Shown here one piece after another: positions 15,256 through 23,155 of a DNA stretch of 24,789 nucleotides. Origin of the DNA: an uncultured Lachnospiraceae bacterium (lineage in GTDB: Bacteria > Bacillota > Clostridia > Lachnospirales > Lachnospiraceae); assembly GCA_900549995.1 (NCBI GenBank), contig URQQ01000059.1:1-24789 (forward strand). The letters are read 5' to 3'. The notes below the pieces were generated by a model. That model was not told where the DNA came from. It ran no database searches and worked only from the letters and a program-made list of their open reading frames with translations. The position numbers and the translations under genes were made by a program. Position 1 is the stretch's first letter. Every line of letters begins with the position of its first letter.

Positions 15256-15774
15256 TTATACAAGCATAATAGTAAGAAATATCCCGCCCAGCACTCCAAG
15301 GCAATTCCATACTTTCCTTTTGGAAACAACTTCCCCCTGAATCTGATGTATTTTCAACTCCAGGCGTTCCAGATATAACTGAAGCATTCCAAGCTGCATG
15401 GACACATCCAGATAGCCAAGACTTATCCCCATCTGTTTCAATTCTTCCATATCTTCTCTCGTAAGCCTCGTATTCTTCAGATCAGACTCAATACAGGATG
15501 TCCATATTCCGGCGAATGACTGTTCTGACCGTTCATTCAACGCGTCCCTCATATGCCTGAGCCATGAGCTGTATGGTTCCTTTACCCTGTCGGCCGTCCT
15601 TTCACACACTTCAGAAAGTGCACCCCTTGTATAACTGATTTCTCCTTTGATCTGCAATATCATCATCCGCAGATATCTCAGTTCCTCCAGATATTTTTGA
15701 TAATCAAGTCCAGTCATATAGCCAATCCCGGCACTTGCGGCAATGACCAGTACGGCTCCCAGAACTTTTGTCAC
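15256..15774 (-). CDS. spoIIIAB: Stage III sporulation protein AB
   Basis: 172 residues. An N-terminal membrane segment (VLGAVLVIAASAGIGYMTGL) is followed by a helical soluble domain (about 25-150) and a C-terminal hydrophobic helix (CLGVLGGIFLTIMLV). The fold is thought to resemble GspF-like platform proteins of type II secretion, partnering the SpoIIIAA ATPase. Start is GTG at 15774, which overlaps the spoIIIAA TGA as GTGA; GGAGAAGG lies upstream. The 4-bp overlap implies coupled translation and fixed stoichiometry. Confidence 0.92.
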   Translation of the reverse strand: MTKVLGAVLVIAASAGIGYMTGLDYQKYLEELRYLRMMILQIKGEISYTRGALSEVCERTADRVKEPYSSWLRHMRDALNERSEQSFAGIWTSCIESDLKNTRLTREDMEELKQMGISLGYLDVSMQLGMLQLYLERLELKIHQIQGEVVSKRKVWNCLGVLGGIFLTIMLV

Positions 15775-16721
15775 GCTCTCTGTGCCCTTCTCCCCTGATA
15801 CATGGTAGTTCCGCGCTCATCATAAATCCCCTCCACAGTTCCCGCCTGATGTCTGCCGCTTAATACAACATAACGTTCAAACCGTCTCTCCCGGATCATC
15901 TGTTCAAATAATGGCTTTTTCCTGAGTTCCTCCATGGATTCCCCGTGTACCGTAGCAAGCATACGGCAGCCGCAGTGCATGGCATATTCTACAGCATGTA
16001 CCTCTTCGCCGGAACCGATCTCATCCACTGCGATGACCTGCGGTGCCATAGACCGGATCAGCATGATCATGCCTTCCGCTTTTGGACAGCAGTCCAGAAT
16101 ATCTGTCCTGACCCCCAGATCATTTTGTACGGTTCCCATGTAGCATCCTCCAAGTTCCGACCGCTCATCCACGACACCGACAGAGCACCCTCTGACATAT
16201 GCGTTTCCATTTGAAATCTGTCGTATCAGATCTCTCAAAATTGTCGTTTTTCCACATCTCGGCGGAGAGATAATCAAGGTATGGTAAATCTGTTTATTCC
16301 AGGTAATCAGCGGCAGTATCTCATCTGCACACCCCTGGATCTCATGTGACACTCTGATATTGACCGAGGTAATATATTTCATATTCATAATCCTGCCGTT
16401 ATCGATAATTGTCTTCCCCGCAATCCCAACCCTGTGGCCCCCCTCGATCGTGATAAATCCCTGTCTCAGTTCATTTTCAAATGCATAAAGTGAATAATGA
16501 CTGATATAATCAAGTACCTCACGCACGTCCTCTTTTGTCACGACATAACGCCCGGACGCCGGCTCGTACTCCCCGTCATATCCAAGCAGGATCAGCGGTT
16601 TCCCCTGCCTGATCCGTATCTCCTGAAGCTTTTCAAATTCTGTTTTACTCTCAAAAAGCACCCTCTGCATCGGCTTCGATAATACCCTCATAATCTGTTT
16701 TTCTTTGTTCCTGTTCTCCAT
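15771..16721 (-). CDS. spoIIIAA: Stage III sporulation protein AA (ATPase)
   Basis: AAA/secretion-type ATPase that powers or assembles the SpoIIIA channel in the mother cell. 316 residues. Conserved block ITIEGGHRVGIAGK at about 90-103; Walker A SPPRCGKTT at 152-160; the block VGVVDERSELGGCYMG at 181-196; Walker B PQVIAVDEIG at 227-236; and a sensor region MLATVHGES beyond. ATG at 16721 follows AGGTGG by 7 nt. It is the first gene of the operon. A sigma-E-like -10 lies just upstream, in agreement with mother-cell expression in Bacillus. Confidence 0.95.
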   Translation of the reverse strand: MENRNKEKQIMRVLSKPMQRVLFESKTEFEKLQEIRIRQGKPLILLGYDGEYEPASGRYVVTKEDVREVLDYISHYSLYAFENELRQGFITIEGGHRVGIAGKTIIDNGRIMNMKYITSVNIRVSHEIQGCADEILPLITWNKQIYHTLIISPPRCGKTTILRDLIRQISNGNAYVRGCSVGVVDERSELGGCYMGTVQNDLGVRTDILDCCPKAEGMIMLIRSMAPQVIAVDEIGSGEEVHAVEYAMHCGCRMLATVHGESMEELRKKPLFEQMIRERRFERYVVLSGRHQAGTVEGIYDERGTTMYQGRRAQRA

Positions 16722-16742
16722 ATTTGTCCACCTCTTTAAGAC

Positions 16743-16750
16743 AATATATG
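16743..16750 (-). promoter_or_regulatory. Candidate sigma-E -10 box for the spoIIIA operon
   Basis: Minus strand CATATATT fits the sigma-E -10 pattern CATAyAnT, 22 nt before the spoIIIAA ATG. I find no convincing -35; the region about 14 nt upstream (GTTCTAA) fits poorly. The position between the pnp terminator and the operon is right. Confidence 0.4.
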
Positions 16751-16774
16751 AAGCGAATCCGAATTTAGAACATT

Positions 16775-16821
16775 AAAAAAGACACAGTTTACCGGTACTT
16801 TCGTACCATGTAAACTGTGTC
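16775..16821 (-). terminator. Rho-independent terminator of pnp
   Basis: A 12-bp stem starting GACACAGTTTAC (16821-16810) pairs with 16792-16781. After a small internal loop a further GGTAC/GTACC stem is capped by a GAAA tetraloop. Six Ts follow directly on the minus strand. It insulates pnp from spoIIIA. Confidence 0.92.
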
Positions 16822-16840
16822 TGTTATTCCTGATTAAATT

Positions 16841-18928
16841 CTATTCTGCCACATCTTTCATGCTGAAGCTGATACGGCCCATCTTATCTTTGCCAAGGCA
16901 TACAACTTTCACTACATCTCCAAGTGTCAGAACATCTTCTACCTGTTTGATTCTTTCTTTGGAAATCTTGGAAATGTGAACCATTCCCTCTTTTCCAGGT
17001 GCGAACTCAAGGAATGCACCGAATTCTTTGATGCTGACAACTTTACCTTCCAGTACCTGCCCTGCTTCAAAGTCAGTTGTAATAATTGTCACCATCTTCT
17101 GAGCCTCGTCCATGCTCTCTTTATCTATACCGCAGATAGATACAGCACCGTCATCTGTGATGTCGATTTTAACACCTGTCTGCTCAATAATTGCATTGAT
17201 CGTCTTACCGCGCTGTCCGACAACATCACCGATCTTCTGTGGGTCAATGTGCATCTGTCTGATCTTCGGTGCATATTTCCCTACCTCTGCTCTCGGAGCA
17301 TCGATTGTTTTGGACATTACTTCATCAAGGATGTAAGTTCTTGCTTTCTTCGTAGAAGCAATCGCCTCTTCAATGATTGCTTTTGTAAGACCATGAATTT
17401 TAATATCCATCTGAATTGCAGTGATACCTTTATGAGTACCTGCGACCTTAAAGTCCATATCTCCAAAGAAGTCTTCCAGTCCCTGAATGTCTGTCAGCAC
17501 GATATAATCGTCATCCGTATCGCCTGTCACAAGACCTGCTGAAATACCAGCCACTGCTGCTTTGATCGGCACACCTGCTGCCATCAGTGACATACTGGAT
17601 GCACAGATACTGGCCTGTGATGTTGATCCGTTAGACTCAAATGTCTCAGATACTGTACGGATTGCGTACGGGAATTCAGCTTCACTTGGAAGTACCGGGA
17701 TCAGGGCTTTTTCTGCCAGTGCACCATGTCCGATTTCACGGCGTCCCGGTCCTCTGGAAGGTTTTGTCTCGCCGACAGAATATGACGGGAAGTTATAGTG
17801 ATGCATATATCTCTTGGATGTTTCTGCCTCATCAAGACCGTCAATTCTCTGCGCATCAGACAACGGAGCCAGCGTAGTCACTGTACAGATCTGTGTCTGT
17901 CCACGTGTGAACATTGCAGAACCATGTACTCTTGGAATAATATCTGTCTCTGCTGCAAGCGGGCGGATCTGGTCAATCTTTCTTCCATCCGGACGTTTGT
18001 GGTCTTTTAAAATCATCTTACGCACTGTTTTCTTCTGATACTGATACAGAGCCGGTCCGATCAGCGGAAGCCATTCTTCATTTTCCGCAAAATGCTCTTC
18101 CAGTTTATCCTGGATTGCATTGATATTCGCTTCCCTCACCTGTTTTACATCTGTAAATACAGCTTCTTCCATCTCTGCAGGTGTGACAACTTCTTTGATT
18201 GCCTCAAAAAGTTCTTCCGGAACTGCACAGCTTTCGTACGTATGTTTTTCTTTTCCGCACTCAGCAACAATCGTATCAATGAACTTGATCACTTCCTGGT
18301 TTACTTCATGTGCTTTGAAGATTGCTTCAAGCATCTGATCCTCCGGAACTTCATTTGCTCCGGCTTCAATCATAATCACTTTATCTCTCGTAGATGCAAC
18401 CGTAAGCTGCATATCTGATTTTGCTTTCTGTTCCGCATTCGGATTGATTACAAATTCTCCGTCTACAAGACCTACCTGTGTTGTAGATGTCGGGCCGTCA
18501 AACGGAATATCAGAGATTGCTGTGGCAATTGCAGAACCAAGCATTGCCGTAAGTTCCGGACTGCAGTCCGGATCCACTGACATTACAAGGTTATTCAGTG
18601 TCACATCATTTCTGTAATCTTTCGGGAACAGCGGTCTCATCGGCCTGTCGATGACACGTGAAGTCAGGATCGCATTCTCAGATGCTTTTCCCTCTCTCTT
18701 ATTAAATCCTCCGGGGATTTTACCTACAGAATATAATTTTTCTTCATATTCCACGCTCAGAGGAAAGAAATCAATTCCTTCTCTTGGTTTCTCAGATGCT
18801 GTCGCTGTTGATAAAACAACAGTCTCACCATAATGCATGAAAGCAGCACCATTTGCCTGTGCGGCAACTCTTCCCACATCAACACGGAGTGTTCTCCCTG
18901 CTAATTCCATTTCAAATTTTTTAAACAT
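16841..18928 (-). CDS. pnp: Polyribonucleotide nucleotidyltransferase (PNPase)
   Basis: Phosphorolytic 3'-5' exoribonuclease; trimeric, central to mRNA decay and RNA quality control. 695 residues from ATG 18928, which follows AAGGAG. Two RNase PH domains (about 1-215 and 310-540, with FPLSVEYEEKLYSVGKIPGG and MHHYNFPSYSVGE) flank a helical linker. A KH domain (about 556-615, GxxG as GQRG at 571-574) and an S1 domain (about 623-692, EGKVVSIKEFGAFLEF) follow. The frame is open to 18994, but that extension crosses the leader hairpin. It follows rpsO, as in most bacteria, and is separated from it by a terminator and a long leader hairpin. Confidence 0.97.
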   Translation of the reverse strand: MFKKFEMELAGRTLRVDVGRVAAQANGAAFMHYGETVVLSTATASEKPREGIDFFPLSVEYEEKLYSVGKIPGGFNKREGKASENAILTSRVIDRPMRPLFPKDYRNDVTLNNLVMSVDPDCSPELTAMLGSAIATAISDIPFDGPTSTTQVGLVDGEFVINPNAEQKAKSDMQLTVASTRDKVIMIEAGANEVPEDQMLEAIFKAHEVNQEVIKFIDTIVAECGKEKHTYESCAVPEELFEAIKEVVTPAEMEEAVFTDVKQVREANINAIQDKLEEHFAENEEWLPLIGPALYQYQKKTVRKMILKDHKRPDGRKIDQIRPLAAETDIIPRVHGSAMFTRGQTQICTVTTLAPLSDAQRIDGLDEAETSKRYMHHYNFPSYSVGETKPSRGPGRREIGHGALAEKALIPVLPSEAEFPYAIRTVSETFESNGSTSQASICASSMSLMAAGVPIKAAVAGISAGLVTGDTDDDYIVLTDIQGLEDFFGDMDFKVAGTHKGITAIQMDIKIHGLTKAIIEEAIASTKKARTYILDEVMSKTIDAPRAEVGKYAPKIRQMHIDPQKIGDVVGQRGKTINAIIEQTGVKIDITDDGAVSICGIDKESMDEAQKMVTIITTDFEAGQVLEGKVVSIKEFGAFLEFAPGKEGMVHISKISKERIKQVEDVLTLGDVVKVVCLGKDKMGRISFSMKDVAE

Positions 18929-18961
18929 AAAGTGTTCTCCTTTTCTTTTCTGGCAGGAAAT

Positions 18962-19017
18962 ACCGAAACTACTGAAAAACATATTTTTAGCCAAATACCC
19001 TTTTCAGTGGTCTCGGT
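18962..19017 (-). promoter_or_regulatory. Long hairpin in the pnp leader
   Basis: Arms 19017-19001 and 18978-18962 form a 17-bp stem (one G-U pair, one mismatch; starts ACCGAGACC) around a 22-nt loop, ending 33 nt before the pnp ATG. No T-run follows. Size and position resemble the double-stranded leader that RNase III cuts during PNPase autoregulation in E. coli; the role here is inferred. Confidence 0.6.
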
Positions 19018-19049
19018 CCAGTCCTTCTGCCATGTTTTCTTTACTTAAT

Positions 19050-19082
19050 AAAACCAGGAGACGTCTCCCGCCTCCTGGTTTT
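19050..19082 (-). terminator. Terminator after rpsO
   Basis: Perfect 11-bp stem (AAAACCAGGAG / CTCCTGGTTTT; arms 19082-19072 and 19060-19050), 11-nt loop. The downstream arm ends in TTTT followed by ATT. It lies 12 nt after the rpsO stop. I see no good promoter between it and pnp, so some readthrough is expected. Confidence 0.8.
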
Positions 19083-19094
19083 AAGTCTTCGCAA

Positions 19095-19361
19095 TTACTT
19101 TCTAAGTCCTAAACGCTCAATCAAAGAACGGTATCTTTCAATATCAGTTTTCTTTAAATATGCCAGAAGACCTCTTCTTTGACCTACCATTTTCAGAAGA
19201 CCTCTTCTTGAATGGTGATCCTTAGGATTGTTTTTGAAATGATCTGTTAAATCATTGATTCTTGCTGTTAAGATAGCAATCTGCACTTCCGGAGATCCTG
19301 TATCTCCTTCTGTTCTTCCATACTCAGAAATAATCTGCTCTTTTTGACTTTTTGTAATCAT
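19095..19361 (-). CDS. rpsO: 30S ribosomal protein S15
   Basis: Primary 16S rRNA-binding protein of the platform. 88 residues, standard length. Signature blocks are GDTGSPEVQIAILTARINDL (about 20-39), THFKNNPKDHHSRRGLL-like sequence (here DHFKNNPKDHHSRRGLLKMV) and the LAYLKKTDIERYRSLIERLG end. ATG at 19361 has a strong AAGGAGG site. It has its own sigma-A promoter (19455-19483) and a structured leader of about 85 nt, and is followed by a terminator before pnp. Confidence 0.97.
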   Translation of the reverse strand: MITKSQKEQIISEYGRTEGDTGSPEVQIAILTARINDLTDHFKNNPKDHHSRRGLLKMVGQRRGLLAYLKKTDIERYRSLIERLGLRK

Positions 19362-19385
19362 GTGTTTCTTCCTCCTTATTCTTAT

Positions 19386-19438
19386 AACCGCCTGGCATTA
19401 AGCAATGGCTGGAGTAGTCCGATCACCGAACACCGGCT
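19386..19438 (-). promoter_or_regulatory. Candidate S15 autoregulatory leader of rpsO
   Basis: Within the leader, AGCCG (19438-19434) pairs with CGGTT (19390-19386) to close a junction. It encloses hairpin GTTCG/CGGAC (19431-19427 with 19421-19417) and hairpin CATT/AATG (19407-19396). Several phyla have S15-binding leaders that repress rpsO translation; the three-way-junction shape and the location fit, but I could not compare it with a covariance model. Confidence 0.45.
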
Positions 19439-19454
19439 GATTTCATACTTTGTT

Positions 19455-19483
19455 AGTATAGCATAGATTTCTTATGGTGTAAA
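19455..19483 (-). promoter_or_regulatory. Sigma-A promoter of rpsO
   Basis: Minus strand TTTACA (19483-19478), exactly 17 nt, then TATACT (19460-19455). The predicted transcript starts near 19448, giving a leader of about 87 nt before the rpsO ATG. Confidence 0.8.
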
Positions 19484-19537
19484 TATCTTTTTCATCAAAC
19501 ATTCATCCATACAGTTACAAATTTTGTCGACTGCACC

Positions 19538-21190
19538 TTATTCCATCTCTTCGTCGTCATCATCGTATTCTTCCGGACGAAGAATCGCAAACGCAATATT
19601 GGTTGCATGGTCAGCGACTCTTTCGAGACCTGAAATCGTATCCGAAAAAATCATCCCCGCCTCCGGACTGCACTTATTCTTGCGCATCCGTTTCACATAG
19701 GACCGAAGCAGTTTCTTCTCCTTATCATCGATTTCACTCTCCAGCTGGAGAATTTCTTTCATATGCTCCTGGTTTTTATGAGAAAACATATCAATGGAAT
19801 ATTCTAAAATCTTCATCACAGACGCAGACATTTCCTGAAGCTGTTTCTCACCTTTTTCCGAAAAGGTCACTTGATCATTGATACGCATTTTTGCCGAGTC
19901 AGCAAAATTCTCCGCGTGATCACCGATCCGTTCAATATCATTTACCACATGGAACAGTCCGCCAATCATCTCAGAATCCTGAATCGGCAGATCCATCTGG
20001 TTCATTTTCACCAGATAATTGGTGATTTTATCATTCAGAAAATCTATGTATCGTTCTCTCTGGTATACGATTTCAATCTTCTCTTCTTCCAGGCCGCACA
20101 AAGCATCCATACCGGCCTTCAGATTCTCAGCCGCAATTTTCCCCATATGTTCGATCTCTTTAATGACATCAACCGATGCTGTAGTCGGGGAAATCACTTT
20201 ACCGTCACGGATATATTTCAGTTCAAATTCATCCTCCGGTGATGCATCTTCCCCTTTGACAATGGCATAGGTCGCCTTCACAACCAGGTTCATAAATGGG
20301 AACAAAATCACAACTTCCGCAACCTTCATCAGTGTATGGGCATTGGCTACTGCCCTCGCAATATTCCCTCCTGACAGCGCAAAAAGCTTATCCGCAATCG
20401 GATTGACGGCAACTGACAAAACAATGAACAAGACTGCGGAACCGATAATATTGAAAAGAAAATGAATCCAGGCAGCCCGCTTTGCATCTTTTTTTCCGCC
20501 AAGGCTTGCAAGAAGCGCAGACACACAGGAACCGATATTACATCCCAGAATCAGGAAGAAACAGATCGGATAATTCAAAAGCCCCTGCGTCGCCATCAGA
20601 AGAATGATTCCGACTGTAGCTGAGGAACTCTGCAGAATCGCCGTAATGATAAAACCGACGAAAATGGCCATCACTGAATTATCAAGGGATGACAAAAGCG
20701 ACACAATATGCGGCGATTCCTTAATCGATGACATTGCCCCTGACATTGTTGACAATCCCACAAAGAGAATACCAAATCCAAGGATTACCTGTCCGATTTT
20801 CTGGACATTCACTTTCTGGCAGAACATTACCATGATAACACCAATCATAATAAAAAGAGGCGCGACATCTGAAAGGTTGAATGCGATCAGCTGAGAAGTG
20901 ACTGTTGTACCAATATTGGCACCCATAATCACCCCTGCCGCCTGGGCAAGAGTCATCAGCCCTGAGTTCACAAAACTTACAACCATTACTGTTGTCGCAC
21001 TGGACGACTGGATAATCGCCGTGAACAGCACACCTACCAGCATGCCGACAAACCGGTTTTTTGTAAAAAACTCCAGAATACTCCGCATCCTGGCTCCTGC
21101 AGCCTTTTCCAGTCCTTCACTCATCAGCTTCATTCCATATAGAAACAGCCCCAGACCTCCTGTCAGAGAAAAAATCGTCACTATATTCAT
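19538..21190 (-). CDS. Na+/phosphate cotransporter with PhoU-like domain (NptA/YjbB family)
   Basis: 550-residue membrane protein. Two inverted Na/Pi-cotransporter repeats carry the QSSSAT motifs at 61-66 and 187-192, within about eight or nine helices up to residue ~310. The C-terminal ~200 residues are a soluble helical PhoU-like domain (GGLFHVVNDIERIGDHAENF and ISGLERVADHATNIAFAILR). It ends in an acidic tail (EEYDDDDEEME). ATG at 21190 follows AAAGGAG, 11 bp after the ribF stop, so it is cotranscribed with the truB-ribF cluster. In Bacillus ribF is followed directly by rpsO, so this is an extra gene in the cluster. Direction of phosphate transport and regulation cannot be read from the sequence. 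Confidence 0.92.
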   Translation of the reverse strand: MNIVTIFSLTGGLGLFLYGMKLMSEGLEKAAGARMRSILEFFTKNRFVGMLVGVLFTAIIQSSSATTVMVVSFVNSGLMTLAQAAGVIMGANIGTTVTSQLIAFNLSDVAPLFIMIGVIMVMFCQKVNVQKIGQVILGFGILFVGLSTMSGAMSSIKESPHIVSLLSSLDNSVMAIFVGFIITAILQSSSATVGIILLMATQGLLNYPICFFLILGCNIGSCVSALLASLGGKKDAKRAAWIHFLFNIIGSAVLFIVLSVAVNPIADKLFALSGGNIARAVANAHTLMKVAEVVILFPFMNLVVKATYAIVKGEDASPEDEFELKYIRDGKVISPTTASVDVIKEIEHMGKIAAENLKAGMDALCGLEEEKIEIVYQRERYIDFLNDKITNYLVKMNQMDLPIQDSEMIGGLFHVVNDIERIGDHAENFADSAKMRINDQVTFSEKGEKQLQEMSASVMKILEYSIDMFSHKNQEHMKEILQLESEIDDKEKKLLRSYVKRMRKNKCSPEAGMIFSDTISGLERVADHATNIAFAILRPEEYDDDDEEME

Positions 21191-21201
21191 TCGTATCTCC
21201 T

Positions 21202-22128
21202 TTACTGTCTGCTCCTGAAATACGCTTTCGCATATTCAATGTCTTTTGTCATCTGTGCTTTCAAAAGTGAAACAGAAGAAAACTTCCGCTCTTCTCTCTC
21301 AAAATCATGTACTTTGATGCAGATGTTTTTACCGTATGCATCCCCTTCATATCCAAATAAAAATGTTTCAACTGAAGGCTGAAACCCTGTACCCACAGTA
21401 GGTTTGACTCCAATATTGCAGACCCCTTCGTAACAGGCACCCTCAATCATAATTTCATTCACGTAGACACCATTGGGCGGAAGAAGTTTCTGCGGCGGCG
21501 GAATCACGTTCATTGTAGGAAATCCAATCGTCCGGCCCAGTTTTCTGCCATGTTCCACTTCCCCTGCAATCAGATAAGAATATCCAAGCAGCATATTGAC
21601 CGTATCAATGTTGCCCTTTTTCAGTTCTTCCTTGACATAGGTACTGCTGATCTCCCGCCCATTGCAGCGTGCCTTCTCTACAACCTCAACCTGGTATCCA
21701 TACTGGCCGGCGTATTCTCTGAGCATTCTGAAATCGCCCCTTTTCTCATGCCCGAAGTGGAAATCCGTTCCAACCGTCACATATTTGACATGGAGCCTGT
21801 CCACAAGAATTTCACTGATGAAGCGTTCTGCTTCCATCGTACAGATCTCTTCTGTAAACGGACATTCGATCAGATAATCCACCTCACCTTCAAGCCGGAG
21901 CCTCCGCTCTTCATTCGTCATAATACATTCCTGTTTTTTACCGATTCTCTGGAACAATGGCCCCATATCAAACGCAAACACCACACTTTTCACATCCTCA
22001 TGGGCAGCATGCGCTTTTACCTTTGCAATCAGCTTCTGATGTCCCCTGTGAAGTCCGTCGAACTTCCCAAGTGTTACCGCAGTCCTTTGATTTTCTTTAT
22101 ATGCTTCAATTCCTTTAATATACTGCAT
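21202..22128 (-). CDS. ribF: Bifunctional riboflavin kinase / FAD synthetase
   Basis: Makes FMN from riboflavin and FAD from FMN. 308 residues. The N-terminal nucleotidyltransferase domain has VTLGKFDGLHRGHQKLI (18-34) and GTDFHFGHEKRGDF, with EISSTYVKEELKKG closing it. The C-terminal kinase domain has GRTIGFPTMNV, NGVYVNE, GVCNIGVKPTVG and a DFEREE end. ATG at 22128 has a GAGGAAG site. It lies 100 bp after truB; that gap is almost entirely the 83-bp inverted-repeat element. Confidence 0.95.
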   Translation of the reverse strand: MQYIKGIEAYKENQRTAVTLGKFDGLHRGHQKLIAKVKAHAAHEDVKSVVFAFDMGPLFQRIGKKQECIMTNEERRLRLEGEVDYLIECPFTEEICTMEAERFISEILVDRLHVKYVTVGTDFHFGHEKRGDFRMLREYAGQYGYQVEVVEKARCNGREISSTYVKEELKKGNIDTVNMLLGYSYLIAGEVEHGRKLGRTIGFPTMNVIPPPQKLLPPNGVYVNEIMIEGACYEGVCNIGVKPTVGTGFQPSVETFLFGYEGDAYGKNICIKVHDFEREERKFSSVSLLKAQMTKDIEYAKAYFRSRQ

Positions 22129-22147
22129 GTTACTTCCTCTTATGCTC

Positions 22148-22230
22148 AGAGTGTGTTTGAAAATTTATTCTTGGATTCTCTTACAAAATGTGAACCACAG
22201 CCTGCAAAAAGCAATTTTCAAACACGCTCT
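22148..22230. repeat. 83-bp element with 18-bp terminal inverted repeats
   Basis: Arms 22148-22165 and 22213-22230 are inverted copies with a single T/C difference (core GTGTTTGAAAATT). The 47-bp middle has no open frame. The right end overlaps the last two bases of the truB stop codon. No T-run follows in either direction, so a terminator is unlikely. MITE-like, but no target duplication is evident. Confidence 0.65.
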
Positions 22231-23143
22231 AATCTTCTTTGCTGTAAAACATCTTTACAATGCGAAACTCCCTTGTCTTGGCAAGATACTTATAGATTCC
22301 GATAAATGCATCCCGGTGATCATAGACACGGACCTGCTCCTGATCGCCAAACTGCATGGCTTCTGTCTGAATGTCTTTTACAAAAAAAGCATTTCCGTTA
22401 TATCCAAGCGGAGCGCTTTCACTTTTCAGCACAACAGACTGGTATTCGGTAAACATTCCGTCAATCGGAACTACAGCCTCCGAAAGCTTTCCTTCTTTTT
22501 TCAGTTTCTCAACTTCTAAAAGGGAGAGACTATCCCTGATCTCAAACGGCCCCGCCTTTGTACGGATCAGACTTTCCATACATCCTCCGGTTCCAAGCTG
22601 TTCTCCGATGTCGTGGCACAGTGTACGTATATAAGTTCCCTTGGAACAGGAAACCTCCATGGTAACTCTTGGAAGATCCATCTCAAGAATTCTGATCTGA
22701 TGTATTGTAACAATCCGCGGCTTACGCTCAACTGTCTTTCCTTCTCTGGCTAATTCGTATAACTTTTTCCCATTTACTTTAAGCGCAGAATACATCGGAG
22801 GAATCTGGGCATATTCTCCCACAAAACCTTCGATGCATTCTGCTGTCTGCTCACAGGTCAGACTGTCAGCCGGACATTCTTTGAGGGTTTCACCGGTAAT
22901 ATCCTGCGTGTCTGTCGTTCTTCCAAGCAGCAGAACAGCCTCATATGTTTTATCTCTATCTGTCAGCATGTCACAAAGCTTCGTTGCTTTCCCGAAGCAT
23001 ACCGGCAGGACGCCGACAGCATCCGGGTCAAGCGTTCCTGTATGGCCGATCTTCTTCTGGCCTGTAATACCACGGAGCTTTGCAACCACATCATGCGATG
23101 TAAACCCTTTTTCTTTATAAATATTTATTATGCCATGTATCAT
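22229..23143 (-). CDS. truB: tRNA pseudouridine(55) synthase
   Basis: Forms pseudouridine 55 in the T-loop of tRNAs. 304 residues. Catalytic segment GHTGTLDPDAVGVLPVCFGK at about 33-52, with the nucleophile Asp39; then TKLCDMLTDRDKTYEAVLLL, the GKKLYELAREGKTVERK motif, and CSKGTYIRTLCHDIGEQLG. A C-terminal PUA-like extension follows. ATG at 23143 has a GGGGCAG site and lies 12 bp after nrnA. The stop codon TAG is shared with the end of the inverted-repeat element, so an ancestral stop may have been replaced. Confidence 0.95.
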   Translation of the reverse strand: MIHGIINIYKEKGFTSHDVVAKLRGITGQKKIGHTGTLDPDAVGVLPVCFGKATKLCDMLTDRDKTYEAVLLLGRTTDTQDITGETLKECPADSLTCEQTAECIEGFVGEYAQIPPMYSALKVNGKKLYELAREGKTVERKPRIVTIHQIRILEMDLPRVTMEVSCSKGTYIRTLCHDIGEQLGTGGCMESLIRTKAGPFEIRDSLSLLEVEKLKKEGKLSEAVVPIDGMFTEYQSVVLKSESAPLGYNGNAFFVKDIQTEAMQFGDQEQVRVYDHRDAFIGIYKYLAKTREFRIVKMFYSKED

Positions 23144-23155
23144 ATCTGCCCCATT

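Noticed and set aside
18929..18994. Longer PNPase start at 18994
   Set aside because: The extension runs through the leader hairpin; ATG 18928 has AAGGAG and the conserved N-terminus.
21550..22305. Plus-strand open frame of 251 codons across ribF and the 83-bp element
   Set aside because: Antisense to ribF and the truB end; the His/Cys/Phe-rich sequence has no recognised motifs.
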